In this document: positions 1 to 8,885 of the stretch, piece after piece
How the letters are laid out: the number at the start of each line of letters is the position of its first letter
Position numbering within the stretch: the stretch's first letter is position 1
Notes under the pieces: model-generated
What the model saw: only the letters and a program-made list of their open reading frames with translations
What the model was told of the DNA's origin: nothing
Databases searched by the model: none
Made by a program: the position numbers and the translations under genes
From: Enterococcus silesiacus
Lineage (GTDB): Bacteria > Bacillota > Bacilli > Lactobacillales > Enterococcaceae
Direction: 5' to 3'
Assembly (NCBI GenBank): GCA_001465115.1
Contig: CP013614.1
Location: 1,674,001 to 1,738,000, forward strand
DNA: 64,000 bases

Positions 1-2024
1 TTCGTTTGGTTTGCCGCTTGTTCCTGTTGCTTCTCACGGACAACTTCTTCTTGTCTCAATACTTTTGCTTGGTGATCTTTGACTGTTTTTTCAAGCTCAT
101 TGATTCTATGCTTAGCAGTTTTGATTCGTTCAGCTTCGCGCTCAAGTTCGTCAGCTGTCACCTCAAACTCAGCGGTTACTTGTTCAATTTCAGCAGCGGT
201 TAAAGGAGTGTTTAAGATTAGGTTTTGTTTTTCTTTTAATTGCTCAATTAATGTATTGACTTTGCTCTTTTGCTGCTTTGTTTCTTGCTGTAATTCTTGC
301 TCTGTAGTGTGATATTGAACTATTTGAGCTTGTAATTTTGCAACTGTTGCAGCTTGCTTTTGAGCTGCTTGCTCCAACTCGTCTAATTGATTTTCTAGTG
401 ACTGGATTTCTTCTAGTGAAAATTCTTGATGCTCATTTTGCTTTGGATGCTCGACCGAACCACAGACTGGACAAGGTTCCCCTTCGACTAAAAATAAACT
501 TAGCCGACTGATTTGCATTTTTGCCCATTGGCTTTTTTGACTTTTAACTTGCTTATCAAGCGTTTCTTGCATTACTTCTGCTTGTTTAAGTTCCGTTTTC
601 AGTTTACTCAGCTGCTGTTCAGTAGCTATTTTTTTTGCTGCAAGTTGTTGCAGATTTTCCCAGCTTTCTAAAAATGTCAGCCATTGTGTGTGATGACGCT
701 CTAATTTTAATTGTTCATTTTCGATCTGAGCCTGTCGTTCTATAACCATGAGCTCTTTTTGATAGTCTTGCTCAGCACTTATCTGCATTGCTTTGATTTC
801 TTCAAGTTGTTTAACTAATGCTTCAAGCTCTAAACGATTTGCTTTCGATGTATTCGTTAATTTGGCTTTTTCTTCATACAAAGGCAATTGAAATTGCAGC
901 TTTGCTAGCCTAGCCTTGTTTTGTTCCATTACTATAGTCAGTGCTAAAACTTCTTGTTGCTGCTGTTCCCACTGCTGAATTGATTGTTCTTGTGTCTCTT
1001 GTTCTGTTTGATTTACTTTGAGTTCTTGCTCGTATGTTGTGATCAAACTAGCCTTTTCATCGATTTTTTCGATCAGTCCTTGATGATTTTTTACCCATTG
1101 AAGTTGCTGTTCTTCCATTCGAAGTTTGTTGATCATTTCAGCTGCTTGTTCAAGCTCTTCTTTTTGGCTTTTGAGTTGATTTTGTTTAGCAAAATCATTC
1201 AAAAGTTCCTCTAAGGTAAACTTTTCTTGCTCTTTTACGTGTTTTTGTTCCTTCAATACGGTTAATTCGTTCTGTTGAACAAGTTGTTGCTTGATCATCG
1301 TTTCTTGTTGGTGCATAAGCGCACTTAATTGCTGCTCTACAGACTGCTCTTCCACTATTGGCTCATTCCAATGTAATTGATCTAACTTTACCTGAATCGT
1401 TTGTTGGGTAGCTTCGATTGCCTTATTGACGGTCTTTAACTGGTTCTTAAGCTGATCATTCAACGTTTGATACAATTGTGTACCAAACAAATTGCGAAGT
1501 ACTTTTTCTTTATCATTACTGTTTGCGATCAAAAATGTCCTAAACTCACCTTGGGGCAAGAGAACAATTTGAGCAAACTGAGTTGCGTCTAAATGGAGGA
1601 GTTCTTGGATAAAGCTATCGACTTCACGACGCTTTGTATATTCTCTAAGTTCTTTACCCAAATGGTCTTTAACAATCAATGAAATCTTGGCGCTTTGAGT
1701 CCGAGTACCATCACCGCGCTTTTTAAACAACTCTTGTTCTGGCTTTCTCTTGATATCATAAAAATAATCACCATGGGAAAAAGCCAAATGAACTTCGGTC
1801 GGCTCTGATGGGTCGGCAAAAGTTGAACGCATCTCTTTGCCTTGACGCAGCTTTCCTGAGCTTTCGCCAAATAAAGCATAGCTCATCCCGTCAAAAATGG
1901 TTGTTTTCCCCGAACCAGTTTTTCCACTGATCAGAAATAAGGAAGAATCCTCAAATTTACTAAAATCAATGGTTTCATCAATATAAGGTCCAAAGTTTTT
2001 CAATGTTAGCGTTAATGGTTTCAA
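1..2024 (-). CDS. sbcC: SbcC, ATPase subunit of the SbcCD nuclease (3' end outside window)
   Basis: Large subunit of the SbcCD (Mre11-Rad50-like) complex, which opens DNA hairpins and processes double-strand ends. About 674 codons are visible and the C-terminal ATPase half lies beyond the left edge. The first residues read LKPLTLTLKNFGPYIDETID, followed by a Walker A GKTGSGKT at residues 34-41. A long Gln/Glu-rich coiled coil follows. The zinc-hook motif CPVC is encoded at about 462-473 (residues 518-521). I place the start at TTG (2024-2022), one base after the sbcD stop (TAAGTTG), with GAGG upstream. This gives translational coupling to sbcD. No damage is seen. The identification is firm; only the start codon is inferred. 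Confidence 0.95.
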   Translation of the reverse strand, partial: MKPLTLTLKNFGPYIDETIDFSKFEDSSLFLISGKTGSGKTTIFDGMSYALFGESSGKLRQGKEMRSTFADPSEPTEVHLAFSHGDYFYDIKRKPEQELFKKRGDGTRTQSAKISLIVKDHLGKELREYTKRREVDSFIQELLHLDATQFAQIVLLPQGEFRTFLIANSNDKEKVLRNLFGTQLYQTLNDQLKNQLKTVNKAIEATQQTIQVKLDQLHWNEPIVEEQSVEQQLSALMHQQETMIKQQLVQQNELTVLKEQKHVKEQEKFTLEELLNDFAKQNQLKSQKEELEQAAEMINKLRMEEQQLQWVKNHQGLIEKIDEKASLITTYEQELKVNQTEQETQEQSIQQWEQQQQEVLALTIVMEQNKARLAKLQFQLPLYEEKAKLTNTSKANRLELEALVKQLEEIKAMQISAEQDYQKELMVIERQAQIENEQLKLERHHTQWLTFLESWENLQQLAAKKIATEQQLSKLKTELKQAEVMQETLDKQVKSQKSQWAKMQISRLSLFLVEGEPCPVCGSVEHPKQNEHQEFSLEEIQSLENQLDELEQAAQKQAATVAKLQAQIVQYHTTEQELQQETKQQKSKVNTLIEQLKEKQNLILNTPLTAAEIEQVTAEFEVTADELEREAERIKTAKHRINELEKTVKDHQAKVLRQEEVVREKQQEQAANQT

Positions 2025-2025
2025 C

Positions 2026-3165
2026 TTATTTCCCTCTTTCTGTCTGATGAATTTCTGCCAGATTGTCTTTGATCCAGGTTTGCTGCTGCTGCGTTAATGC
2101 TTCTCCGGTTACTTCTGAAAAGAATTGATCTACTAATTCTGTTGGTGCTAAAGTCTTGATTGATTTTTTTGTTTCACTTTTTTTCTGCCGTTCTTCTCTT
2201 CCAAATAAGCGTTCTACACCGATCACTCTTGGATAAATCTGTCTTAACTGATTCATCATATTAGGGATCACTGCGCGATCTGTTAATTGAATTTGTAAGT
2301 AATTCTCACGGTCGATCGACGTATAAAATGCTTGTGCCGTCAACTCTTTGAAGCTGCCTTCGATTTGCATGACATCTCTTAAAGGGGTAATTTCTTTAAA
2401 GGTAAAAGTTGTATCGGAAGCGTCTGTATCCACGAGCCAAACACCCTTTTTCTGATTCATCTCAGACAAAGAAAATTTTAATGGCGAACCACTATAACGT
2501 GCATTTTCAGCCTGTAAAGCATTCTTCCCATGTAAATGCCCTAAAGCCACATAATCAAATGAGTTTAATAATGTGAGCGGCACTGTATCTAAACCACCGA
2601 CCATTAATTTCGTTTCTGAGTCCGACTTTTCACTGCCAGCCACAAAAAAATGACTAACTAAAACATGGGCCATATCAGGCTTAAATTGTTTTTCCATTGC
2701 GCTGACTACTTCTTTCATCGCTTGTTCAATTGTCCGGATCTCATCATTTTCAAAATATAAACGTGCTGAAATTGGTTCAAAATATGGTAACAGAAAAAAC
2801 TGGGTATTATTCATCTCAACAGGTTCAAAAGCCTGATCCAAACGCGTATTCAAATGGAAATTTGATTGAACAAACCATGGCCCGCCTGTCTCTAAACGAG
2901 TACTGCTGTCATGATTACCGGAAATAGCCAAAACCGGAAATTGCTCCTCTAAATTCATTTCTACGATCATCCGGTTGAAAACTTCAATTGCTTCAACAGA
3001 AGGAACCGAACGATCATATAGATCTCCTGCAACGACTATTGCATCTACCTGTTCGGTTTTAGCAATCGCTAAAATCTGTTGAAATGCATCTACCTGTTCT
3101 TCTAATAAGTCATAACCATGTAATTTTTTACCAATATGCCAATCTGCTGTATGTAAAAAACGCAT
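2026..3165 (-). CDS. sbcD: SbcD, nuclease subunit of SbcCD
   Basis: Mn-dependent phosphoesterase subunit of the SbcCD exonuclease, acting with SbcC on DNA ends and hairpins. The protein is 379 aa and starts MRFLHTADWHIGKKL. The metallophosphatase motifs are visible in order: DWHIG, GDLYD, GNHD and, further on, GHLHG. An in-frame start 25 codons upstream exists, but ATG at 3165 has GGTGG at good distance and begins exactly where the family does, so I prefer it. It sits immediately before sbcC in the same transcript. The length is normal for the family. Confidence 0.95.
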   Translation of the reverse strand: MRFLHTADWHIGKKLHGYDLLEEQVDAFQQILAIAKTEQVDAIVVAGDLYDRSVPSVEAIEVFNRMIVEMNLEEQFPVLAISGNHDSSTRLETGGPWFVQSNFHLNTRLDQAFEPVEMNNTQFFLLPYFEPISARLYFENDEIRTIEQAMKEVVSAMEKQFKPDMAHVLVSHFFVAGSEKSDSETKLMVGGLDTVPLTLLNSFDYVALGHLHGKNALQAENARYSGSPLKFSLSEMNQKKGVWLVDTDASDTTFTFKEITPLRDVMQIEGSFKELTAQAFYTSIDRENYLQIQLTDRAVIPNMMNQLRQIYPRVIGVERLFGREERQKKSETKKSIKTLAPTELVDQFFSEVTGEALTQQQQTWIKDNLAEIHQTERGK

Positions 3166-3313
3166 TTTTCCACCACCTAAAAAAGTCCTTCTTACTATTA
3201 TACCAAATTTACGGGAAAATATATGGTTCAAACGTATCATATTTTGATTATAGTAAAACAGTTGCTTCTACTTCTCTTAATTCAGATTTTTTTAAGTTTA
3301 GACAAAAAATAAA

Positions 3314-3345
3314 GACAGCCCAAATTACTTAGCTGTCATTCGTTT
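3314..3345 (-). terminator. Terminator after the HxlR gene
   Basis: On the minus strand GACAGC and GCTGTC form a 6-bp stem (3314-3319 with 3332-3337) followed by a T-rich run, CTTTATTTTTTG. It lies 27 bases past the HxlR stop. The stem is short, so it is probably a modest terminator. Confidence 0.6.
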
Positions 3346-3364
3346 TGTAGCGCTATGTTTAAGG

Positions 3365-3739
3365 TTAATAATTTAAAAAACCCGAATAATTTTCACTTAA
3401 AATCTCAACATCTTTTCCAGTCTCAATCAAACTTTGTACCCTATTTTCGCCCCAAACAGACATTGCTATCAAGATATCTCTCAATGATTTGCCTTCTTCT
3501 GTTAATGAATATTCTACTTTGGGTGGCACCTCGTTATAAATTTTGCGAGTGATAATCTTATCTGCTTCCAATTCCCGTAATTGTTGAACAAGCATTTTTT
3601 GCGTAATTTGAGGAATGTGTTTTTTTAACTCTCCAGTCCTCATTGTACCATTGCCCAGATGACATAAAATACTCGGCTTCCATTTTCCCCCAATAACCTC
3701 CAAAGTTGCTTCAATAGACATGTAATAAACTTTTTTCAT
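3365..3739 (-). CDS. HxlR-family transcriptional regulator
   Basis: Winged-helix DNA-binding protein of the HxlR family (PF01638), 124 aa. Typical family landmarks are [13 protein letters not shown] near the N-terminus, [20 protein letters not shown] for the recognition helix, and the wing [15 protein letters not shown]. Members often sense reactive electrophiles or redox stress and control a neighbouring oxidoreductase. Here the divergent neighbour is an Old Yellow Enzyme, so regulation of that gene is a reasonable inference. No conserved N-terminal sensing cysteine of the YodB/HypR type is evident; the only cysteine is in ILCHL. An upstream ATG at 3763 would add eight residues. I chose 3739 because it matches the family start. 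Confidence 0.88.
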   Translation of the reverse strand: MKKVYYMSIEATLEVIGGKWKPSILCHLGNGTMRTGELKKHIPQITQKMLVQQLRELEADKIITRKIYNEVPPKVEYSLTEEGKSLRDILIAMSVWGENRVQSLIETGKDVEILSENYSGFLNY

Positions 3740-3793
3740 ATTACCATCCCTTTCACTCTTCACAATTATTACTTTTTGGTTACTATAGCACTT

Positions 3794-3816
3794 AAAAGTA
3801 GGTACTTGTTACTTTT
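3794..3816. promoter_or_regulatory. Candidate operator between hxlR and the Old Yellow Enzyme gene
   Basis: The divergent intergenic region holds an inverted repeat, AAAAGTA (3794-3800) and TACTTTT (3810-3816), with a nine-base spacer containing GGTACTTGT. HxlR dimers bind such interrupted palindromes in divergent promoters. The assignment rests on position and symmetry only. Confidence 0.4.
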
Positions 3817-3894
3817 GGCTTAACATTTATACTAGCACTTACAGGGAAGAAAAACAAAATCACTCTTCTCAACAAACACAAAGGAGCGAATACT

Positions 3895-5076
3895 ATGTCC
3901 CAAAACTTTTTATCTAGTTATTCATTTTCTAATGGACTAAATGTCAAAAATCGGGTTGTAATGCCCCCTATGACAACTCAGTCTAGTTTTCATAATGGAA
4001 TGGTCACGTCAGATGAGATTGCTTATTATGCAATGCGTGCAGGTGGTCCAGGAATGATCATCACTGGTGTTGCGAATGTCAGTGCAGGCGGCAAAGGCTT
4101 TGAAGGAGAATTATCTGTTACCAACGATGAGATGATCCCAGGCCTACAAAAACTTGCTACTGCAATCAAACAAGATGGGACCAAAGCAATTTTACAAATT
4201 TTTCATGCTGGCCGTAAATCAACTAGCAGTATTTTGAGAGGAGCACAACCAGTGAGTGCAAGTGCTCTTAAGGCGAGTTATCCAGCAGATTCTGAATTAC
4301 CTAGAGCGTTAACACATGAAGAAATTCTGCAAATCATAAAGGATTTTGCTGAAGCAACTCGACGTGCGATCTTAGCGGGATTTGATGGCGTTGAATTACA
4401 TGGAGCAAATACTTATTTACTACAGCAGTTTTTCTCTGAAAACTCAAATCAACGCTCAGATGAATGGGGCGGCTCATTAGAAAAACGCTTGAAATTTCCG
4501 TTATTAGTTATTGATTCCGTCAATCAAATGGTCAAAAAGCATACGCAAAATCCATTCGTAGTCGGCTACCGCTTATCACCAGAAGAAATCGAAACACCAG
4601 GTATTCGCCTAGCTGACTCTTTATATTTGGTCGATCAAATCAAAAATAAGGTGGATTATATCCATTTATCAATTGGCAATTACAAGCGGACTTCTTTAAA
4701 TGATGAAGCAACCAAAGCAACCTTGATTTCTCAATTTTCAGCTAGAACGAAGGGCTTTGTTCCTTTGATTGGTATCGGATCTGTTGAACAGCCGGAAGAA
4801 GCAGCAAAAGTCATGGCAGACGGTGCTGATTTTGTGGCGATTGGTCGGGAGTTAATTCGCGAACCTAAATGGGTACAAAAAGTCGCATCTGGTGACATAG
4901 CAAGTATTCGCACTAAAGTAAGTCCTTTAGATACTGAAGAATTGCGAATTCCAAGTGTTATGCAGGATTATCTAAAAGAATCTTTTAACAGTGTGATGCA
5001 CTATACAACAGATACTTCCACTGCTCAATACTATGAAGATACACCTGCACCGATGGAAAACTTTAAAAAGCTTTAA
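3895..5076 (+). CDS. NADH:flavin oxidoreductase, Old Yellow Enzyme family
   Basis: FMN-dependent ene-reductase of the OYE family, 393 aa, forming a single TIM barrel. Motifs are NRVVMPPMTTQ at the N-terminus, FHAGRKS, and ELHGANTYLLQQFFS, which contains the HxxN substrate-binding pair. These are followed by NQRSDEWGGSLEKR and the C-terminal FMN phosphate region GADFVAIGRELIREPKW. Such enzymes reduce activated double bonds of electrophiles such as quinones and maleimides. The ribosome binding site AAAGGAG lies 8 bases before ATG. The gene is divergent from an HxlR regulator, consistent with electrophile-inducible detoxification, and is followed by a strong terminator. Confidence 0.92.
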   Translation: MSQNFLSSYSFSNGLNVKNRVVMPPMTTQSSFHNGMVTSDEIAYYAMRAGGPGMIITGVANVSAGGKGFEGELSVTNDEMIPGLQKLATAIKQDGTKAILQIFHAGRKSTSSILRGAQPVSASALKASYPADSELPRALTHEEILQIIKDFAEATRRAILAGFDGVELHGANTYLLQQFFSENSNQRSDEWGGSLEKRLKFPLLVIDSVNQMVKKHTQNPFVVGYRLSPEEIETPGIRLADSLYLVDQIKNKVDYIHLSIGNYKRTSLNDEATKATLISQFSARTKGFVPLIGIGSVEQPEEAAKVMADGADFVAIGRELIREPKWVQKVASGDIASIRTKVSPLDTEELRIPSVMQDYLKESFNSVMHYTTDTSTAQYYEDTPAPMENFKKL

Positions 5077-5118
5077 CAATTGATATTCAGCATAAAAACT
5101 GGACCAAAATAACAAAAG

Positions 5119-5156
5119 AACGAACCAAAACATTCACCGTTTTGGTTCGTTTTTTG
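5119..5156 (+). terminator. Terminator after the Old Yellow Enzyme gene
   Basis: AACGAACCAAAAC (5119-5131) pairs with GTTTTGGTTCGTT (5139-5151) and runs into TTTTTTG. The upstream A-rich arm gives a weaker run for the opposing strand, so it may also stop plsC transcripts. Confidence 0.9.
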
Positions 5157-5777
5157 TTATTCTTTCACTTCATATTTGAAATTAGGATCGATTTCTTGAT
5201 CTAAGCGATCAAATGAAGCCTGCATTCTGCGTTCAACTTCAGCAATGCCCTCTTTATCCATTTTGGGAATATCGCTAACGTCAATTGGTTCGCCAAATCG
5301 AACAGTAACCCGACGACGTTTGAATAAATCTTTCAAGGTTAAGGGCCCTTGATATACCGCCGGAACAATGCTTACTTTAGCCATCTTTGCAATTAACGCC
5401 ACACCGCCTTTTAACTCAGAAGAATGACGGGTTCCACTAGGGAACATCACCAAGCTTAAATCAGTGTTCTTCAGTGTTTTTACCGGTGTCTTAATAGCGC
5501 TTGGACCAGGCTTTTCCCGATCAACAGGAAATGCATTGGCATGCTTTAAAATAAAGCTCAGAAACGAATTCTTGAATAATTCTTTTTTGGCCATAAAACT
5601 AAACTTTTTTGGTGATCCGCCAACAGCTAAATAAAGTGGTTCCCACCAAGTTCTATGAGGTGCTACTAAAATATAATTTTCATTTTGAGGAATACGGTCT
5701 TTCTTTTCATAGTGTGCATTGCCATTGATAACAAACAAAACAACCCGGACAACGCCACGCATAAATGTAAAAAACAT
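5157..5777 (-). CDS. plsC: 1-acyl-sn-glycerol-3-phosphate acyltransferase (PlsC family)
   Basis: Membrane-associated acyltransferase, 206 aa, that would acylate lysophosphatidic acid in phospholipid synthesis. An N-terminal hydrophobic segment (FTFMRGVVRVVLFVING) leads into motif I, APHRTWWEP. This is an HX4E form of the usual HX4D, with Glu replacing the catalytic Asp. Motif III is present as FPSGTRHS, and VPAVYQGP corresponds to the conserved proline block. The gene stands alone between two plus-strand genes and shares the terminator region of the Old Yellow Enzyme gene. The length is near the family norm. The exact acyl acceptor is inferred from the family. Confidence 0.85.
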   Translation of the reverse strand: MFFTFMRGVVRVVLFVINGNAHYEKKDRIPQNENYILVAPHRTWWEPLYLAVGGSPKKFSFMAKKELFKNSFLSFILKHANAFPVDREKPGPSAIKTPVKTLKNTDLSLVMFPSGTRHSSELKGGVALIAKMAKVSIVPAVYQGPLTLKDLFKRRRVTVRFGEPIDVSDIPKMDKEGIAEVERRMQASFDRLDQEIDPNFKYEVKE

Positions 5778-5933
5778 GTTCTTCTTCCTTTCTTTTCACT
5801 AGCTATAAGTATGCCGAAAACAAACACTTTTGACAAGTCTTTTTCAGAGGTTTCTTCTATATCTTAATCGTAGTATAATATAAGGATATCTTGGATTCCA
5901 TCAAAGCGCTTAAAAAAATGGAGGTGTCCATTC

Positions 5934-6206
5934 ATGATCGAATTTAGATCACTATCTAAAGATGACAATGAAGCTGAATTGATTGCGTTACTTTCTAAAA
6001 ATCAAGAAGAGGTAAAAAAGGTTCCTGCTGAACAATTGGCCATAAAAGAAGGCTCATCACTGATCACGATTCCTACACAAGATCATCAAGCAAAAACGTT
6101 TTACGAAAAGTTCGGCTACCATGATTTTGGTAAACTCGATAATACACCATTTATTGGCACAACCAACCATCATTTAGTCAAACGAATTGAACACGAAAAA
6201 AATTAA
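5934..6206 (+). CDS. Shortened GNAT-like acetyltransferase, probably non-catalytic
   Basis: A 90-aa protein with an excellent ribosome binding site (GGAGGTG, 7 bases before ATG). The C-terminal part, SLITIPTQDHQAKTFYEKFG onward, matches the end of small GNAT acetyltransferases (the FYEKxGY motif, then FGKLDN). The N-terminal half does not show the acetyl-CoA motif A (Q/RxxGxG/A), and the protein is only about 60% of the usual 140-150 aa. An in-frame internal deletion in a GNAT gene explains this best. It sits 15 bases before the methyltransferase gene and may simply be carried in that operon. Acetyltransferase activity is doubtful. Confidence 0.6.
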   Translation: MIEFRSLSKDDNEAELIALLSKNQEEVKKVPAEQLAIKEGSSLITIPTQDHQAKTFYEKFGYHDFGKLDNTPFIGTTNHHLVKRIEHEKN

Positions 6207-6221
6207 AGGAATGAATTATAC

Positions 6222-6956
6222 ATGTTATTACCAGGTGAACGAATCGATCAATTATTCGCAGACGATATTCAGATCATTCAAAGTAAAGAAGTTTTTTCTT
6301 TCTCAATCGATGCTGTTTTACTCGCAAATTTCCCTCTATTTCCTAAAAATGGTTTGATTGTTGATCTTTGTGCTGGAAATGGCGCCGTTGGTTTATTTGC
6401 CAGTCGAAAAACCAACGCGAACATCAAGCAAATTGAGCTACAAGAGCGTTTAGCTGACATGGGTAAACGCAGTATTCAGTTAAATCAATTGGAAGATCAA
6501 ATGACTATGCTTGAATTAGATTTAAAGCTAGCAACAACTGCTGTAAAACCTGATTCTGTTGATTTAGTGTTATGCAATCCGCCTTACTTTAAGGAATTGC
6601 CGACAAGTCAAAAAAATCCTAACCCTCACTTAGCGATCGCCCGTCACGAAATACATACAACACTTGATGAAGTTGTTGCAGTATCTGCAAAACTCTTAAA
6701 AACAACTGGACGCCTGGCAATGGTTCATCGACCTGACCGCTTTTTAGACATACTACATGCAATGGAGTCCGCTAATATCGCACCTAAACGCGTACGTTTT
6801 GTTTATCCTAAAGTTGGAAAAGAAGCCAATACCTTATTAATTGAAGGTATTAAACAAGGCAAACAGGATGGCTTTCGCGTTTTGCCGCCGCTATTTACCT
6901 ATGATGAACAGAACAACTATTTACCAGAAATGAAGGCGATGTTATATGGCGAGTAA
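6222..6956 (+). CDS. tRNA1(Val) (adenine37-N6)-methyltransferase-like protein
   Basis: SAM-dependent N6-adenine methyltransferase of the TrmN6/YabB type, 244 aa. The Rossmann SAM motif DLCAGNGAVG lies at about residues 48-57. The catalytic N6-methylase motif NPPY follows in LVLCNPPYF, then HEIHTTLDEVV, all typical of this family. It overlaps the following GIY-YIG gene by 11 bases, the same pairing seen for yabB-yazA in Bacillus. The substrate is inferred from family membership. Start codon and operon placement are clear. Confidence 0.88.
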   Translation: MLLPGERIDQLFADDIQIIQSKEVFSFSIDAVLLANFPLFPKNGLIVDLCAGNGAVGLFASRKTNANIKQIELQERLADMGKRSIQLNQLEDQMTMLELDLKLATTAVKPDSVDLVLCNPPYFKELPTSQKNPNPHLAIARHEIHTTLDEVVAVSAKLLKTTGRLAMVHRPDRFLDILHAMESANIAPKRVRFVYPKVGKEANTLLIEGIKQGKQDGFRVLPPLFTYDEQNNYLPEMKAMLYGE

Positions 6957-7206
6957 TCATTATTTTTATGTTCTTCACTGCAAAGACAATACCTTTTACG
7001 GTGGCTACACAACAGATCCAAACAGACGCTTGAAAGAGCACAACAGTGGCACTGGCGCAAAATATACACGACTGCCCTCCCGCTTACCTGCAAAAATGAT
7101 CCATATTGAAAAATTTAGCAGCCGCAGCGAAGCAACCAAAGCAGAGTATGCATTTAAAAAGTTAACGAGAAAACATAAAATTGCTTATTTAAAAGAAAAG
7201 GAGTAA
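6946..7206 (+). CDS. GIY-YIG nuclease superfamily protein, YazA type
   Basis: A small single-domain GIY-YIG protein, 86 aa. The GIY position reads YVL and the YIG position reads YGGYT, followed by NRRLKEHNSGTGAKYTR with the conserved Arg and the Lys/Tyr block. It has the size of UPF0213/YazA proteins, whose biological role is not settled. It begins inside the end of the methyltransferase gene, so translation is probably coupled. The next gene starts five bases after its stop. Confidence 0.88.
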   Translation: MASNHYFYVLHCKDNTFYGGYTTDPNRRLKEHNSGTGAKYTRLPSRLPAKMIHIEKFSSRSEATKAEYAFKKLTRKHKIAYLKEKE

Positions 7207-7210
7207 ATGA

Positions 7211-7894
7211 ATGACTCTTATGAAAAAAATCTTACTGATCGAAGACGATGAAAACATTTGTGACTTAGTTCGGCTCTTGTTTAAGGACAAATATGAGCTA
7301 TCTGTAAAACAATCCGGTACTGAAGGGATTCTGGAAGCACTCAGCTATTCTTATGATTTAATTTTACTTGATCTCATGCTGCCTGGTGTTACTGGCGAAA
7401 GTGTCTTGCAGACCATCAGAAAGACATCGGACGTTCCGATCATCATTCTTACAGCAATCGATACTAAAGAAAAAACAGTAGAATTACTCCGCAATGGGGC
7501 CAATGATTATGTGACCAAGCCCTTTCATATTGAAGAGTTGGAAGCAAGGATCGAGATCCACACACATCAGACGCATGTCAAAGAAAACCAAATTCTCATA
7601 CATAAAAATTTAAGTGTAGATACCGAATCTTCTGAAGCGTTCGTCCATAAAAATGCTTTGACTATTTCTAATAAAGAGCTTCAAATCTTAGAGTTACTAT
7701 TGCGTCATCCAAATAAGATCTATTCTAAAGCCAATTTGTATGAGACCATCTGGCATGACGCTTATATTGGCGGAGAAAATACTGTGAACGTCCATATTAG
7801 TTCCCTTAGAAAAAAATTGAAAGAATTAGATCCCAACGAAGAATATATTGAAACAATCTGGGGTACTGGTATTCGCTTATCAAAGGAGGGCTGA
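7211..7894 (+). CDS. OmpR/PhoB-family response regulator
   Basis: Two-component response regulator, 227 aa. The receiver domain starts KKILLIEDDENICDLV, has the phospho-acceptor Asp54 in LILLDLMLPG and the conserved Lys in YVTKPFHI. A C-terminal winged helix (TISNKELQILELLLRHPNKI to VNVHISSLRKKLKEL) is of the OmpR type. It is followed four bases later by its kinase. AAGGAG precedes the ATG; a second ATG four codons in is possible. No target is recognisable from the neighbours. Confidence 0.93.
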   Translation: MTLMKKILLIEDDENICDLVRLLFKDKYELSVKQSGTEGILEALSYSYDLILLDLMLPGVTGESVLQTIRKTSDVPIIILTAIDTKEKTVELLRNGANDYVTKPFHIEELEARIEIHTHQTHVKENQILIHKNLSVDTESSEAFVHKNALTISNKELQILELLLRHPNKIYSKANLYETIWHDAYIGGENTVNVHISSLRKKLKELDPNEEYIETIWGTGIRLSKEG

Positions 7895-7898
7895 TTCG

Positions 7899-8795
7899 AT
7901 GCAGTGGACACTATTATTTGCGTTACTTTTTTTAGTTGTGAGCGGTTATTTTATTTTCATTTTAAATGAACTGCGCCACATTGTTACCCAATTGACCTAT
8001 ATCACTGAACATGAAACTAATGCGGAGCTGACTTCTACTTCAAAAAATAAATTAATTAGAAATTTACTGTCTAAAAATAACCTTCTCATTAAGAAAAATA
8101 AAGCTTTTTATCAGCAACAACGGCAAAAAGAAAAAGAAGTTCAAAAAATCTTAACCAATTTAACACATGACTTAAAAACCCCCTTAACCGTTTCATCTGG
8201 TTATACTCAACTTCTTTTACAAGAGATTGAAAGAGAAGACCATAAAGAAATTTTAGGAAAAATCGACACTAGCCTAATGGATATCTCTCATTATTTGAGT
8301 TATTTAATGGAATATAATTTGATTCAAGAAAAAACACTCAAATTAAATCTGGAAGTGGTAGATGTTTCTGAGTTTTTACAAGAGAATCTTTTTACCTACT
8401 ACGAAGAATTTGAAAAACAACAAATTCATTTAGACTTACAGATTCAAGAACACCAAAAACTGCTATTGGATGTTTCAGTATTACAACGATTGCTTCAAAA
8501 TATTTTGGGCAATATCCTAAAACATGGCCATCAATATGCCCATGTTTCATTAGAAAACAAGGCAAATAATATTCAAATTACATTTTCTAATGGTTTATTA
8601 AAACCCGTGGGAGATGTCCAAATTTTCTTTAACCGTTTTTTTACAGAGGATTTATCAAGATCAAATAAGAGTACTGGTTTAGGCTTAAGTATTATTAAAG
8701 AGTTGGCAAGTTTACTCCATAGTGAGGTTACGTTGCATACAGAGAAACACGAGTTTCAATTAGTTTTGACCTTAAAAAATAATTCAGAAACATAG
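7899..8795 (+). CDS. Sensor histidine kinase with a single N-terminal membrane segment
   Basis: Partner kinase of the preceding regulator, 298 aa from ATG 7899 (AGGAGGG upstream). A longer frame beginning at 7848 overlaps the regulator gene and is not needed. Residues about 4-22 form one hydrophobic helix (LLFALLFLVVSGYFIFIL). The H-box is LTHDLKTPLTVSSGY with His90. The N-box region reads LQRLLQNILGNILKHG and the G-box STGLGLSIIKEL. There is no extracellular sensing domain, which suggests an intramembrane-sensing or accessory-partner kinase. A strong terminator follows. Confidence 0.92.
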   Translation: MQWTLLFALLFLVVSGYFIFILNELRHIVTQLTYITEHETNAELTSTSKNKLIRNLLSKNNLLIKKNKAFYQQQRQKEKEVQKILTNLTHDLKTPLTVSSGYTQLLLQEIEREDHKEILGKIDTSLMDISHYLSYLMEYNLIQEKTLKLNLEVVDVSEFLQENLFTYYEEFEKQQIHLDLQIQEHQKLLLDVSVLQRLLQNILGNILKHGHQYAHVSLENKANNIQITFSNGLLKPVGDVQIFFNRFFTEDLSRSNKSTGLGLSIIKELASLLHSEVTLHTEKHEFQLVLTLKNNSET

Positions 8796-8805
8796 TTTTG
8801 CTATA

Positions 8806-8860
8806 AAAAAAATCAAGCCTGATGTTGATGCAACACATCAACATCAGGCTTGATTTTTTT
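8806..8860. terminator. Bidirectional terminator between the kinase and hydrolase genes
   Basis: A 24-bp stem (arms 8806-8830 and 8836-8860) with a five-base loop, bounded by A-run and T-run on its two sides. It terminates the plus-strand kinase transcript and the minus-strand hydrolase transcript. Confidence 0.95.
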
Positions 8861-8885
8861 CTTATTCATTTATTTTTATCATAAT

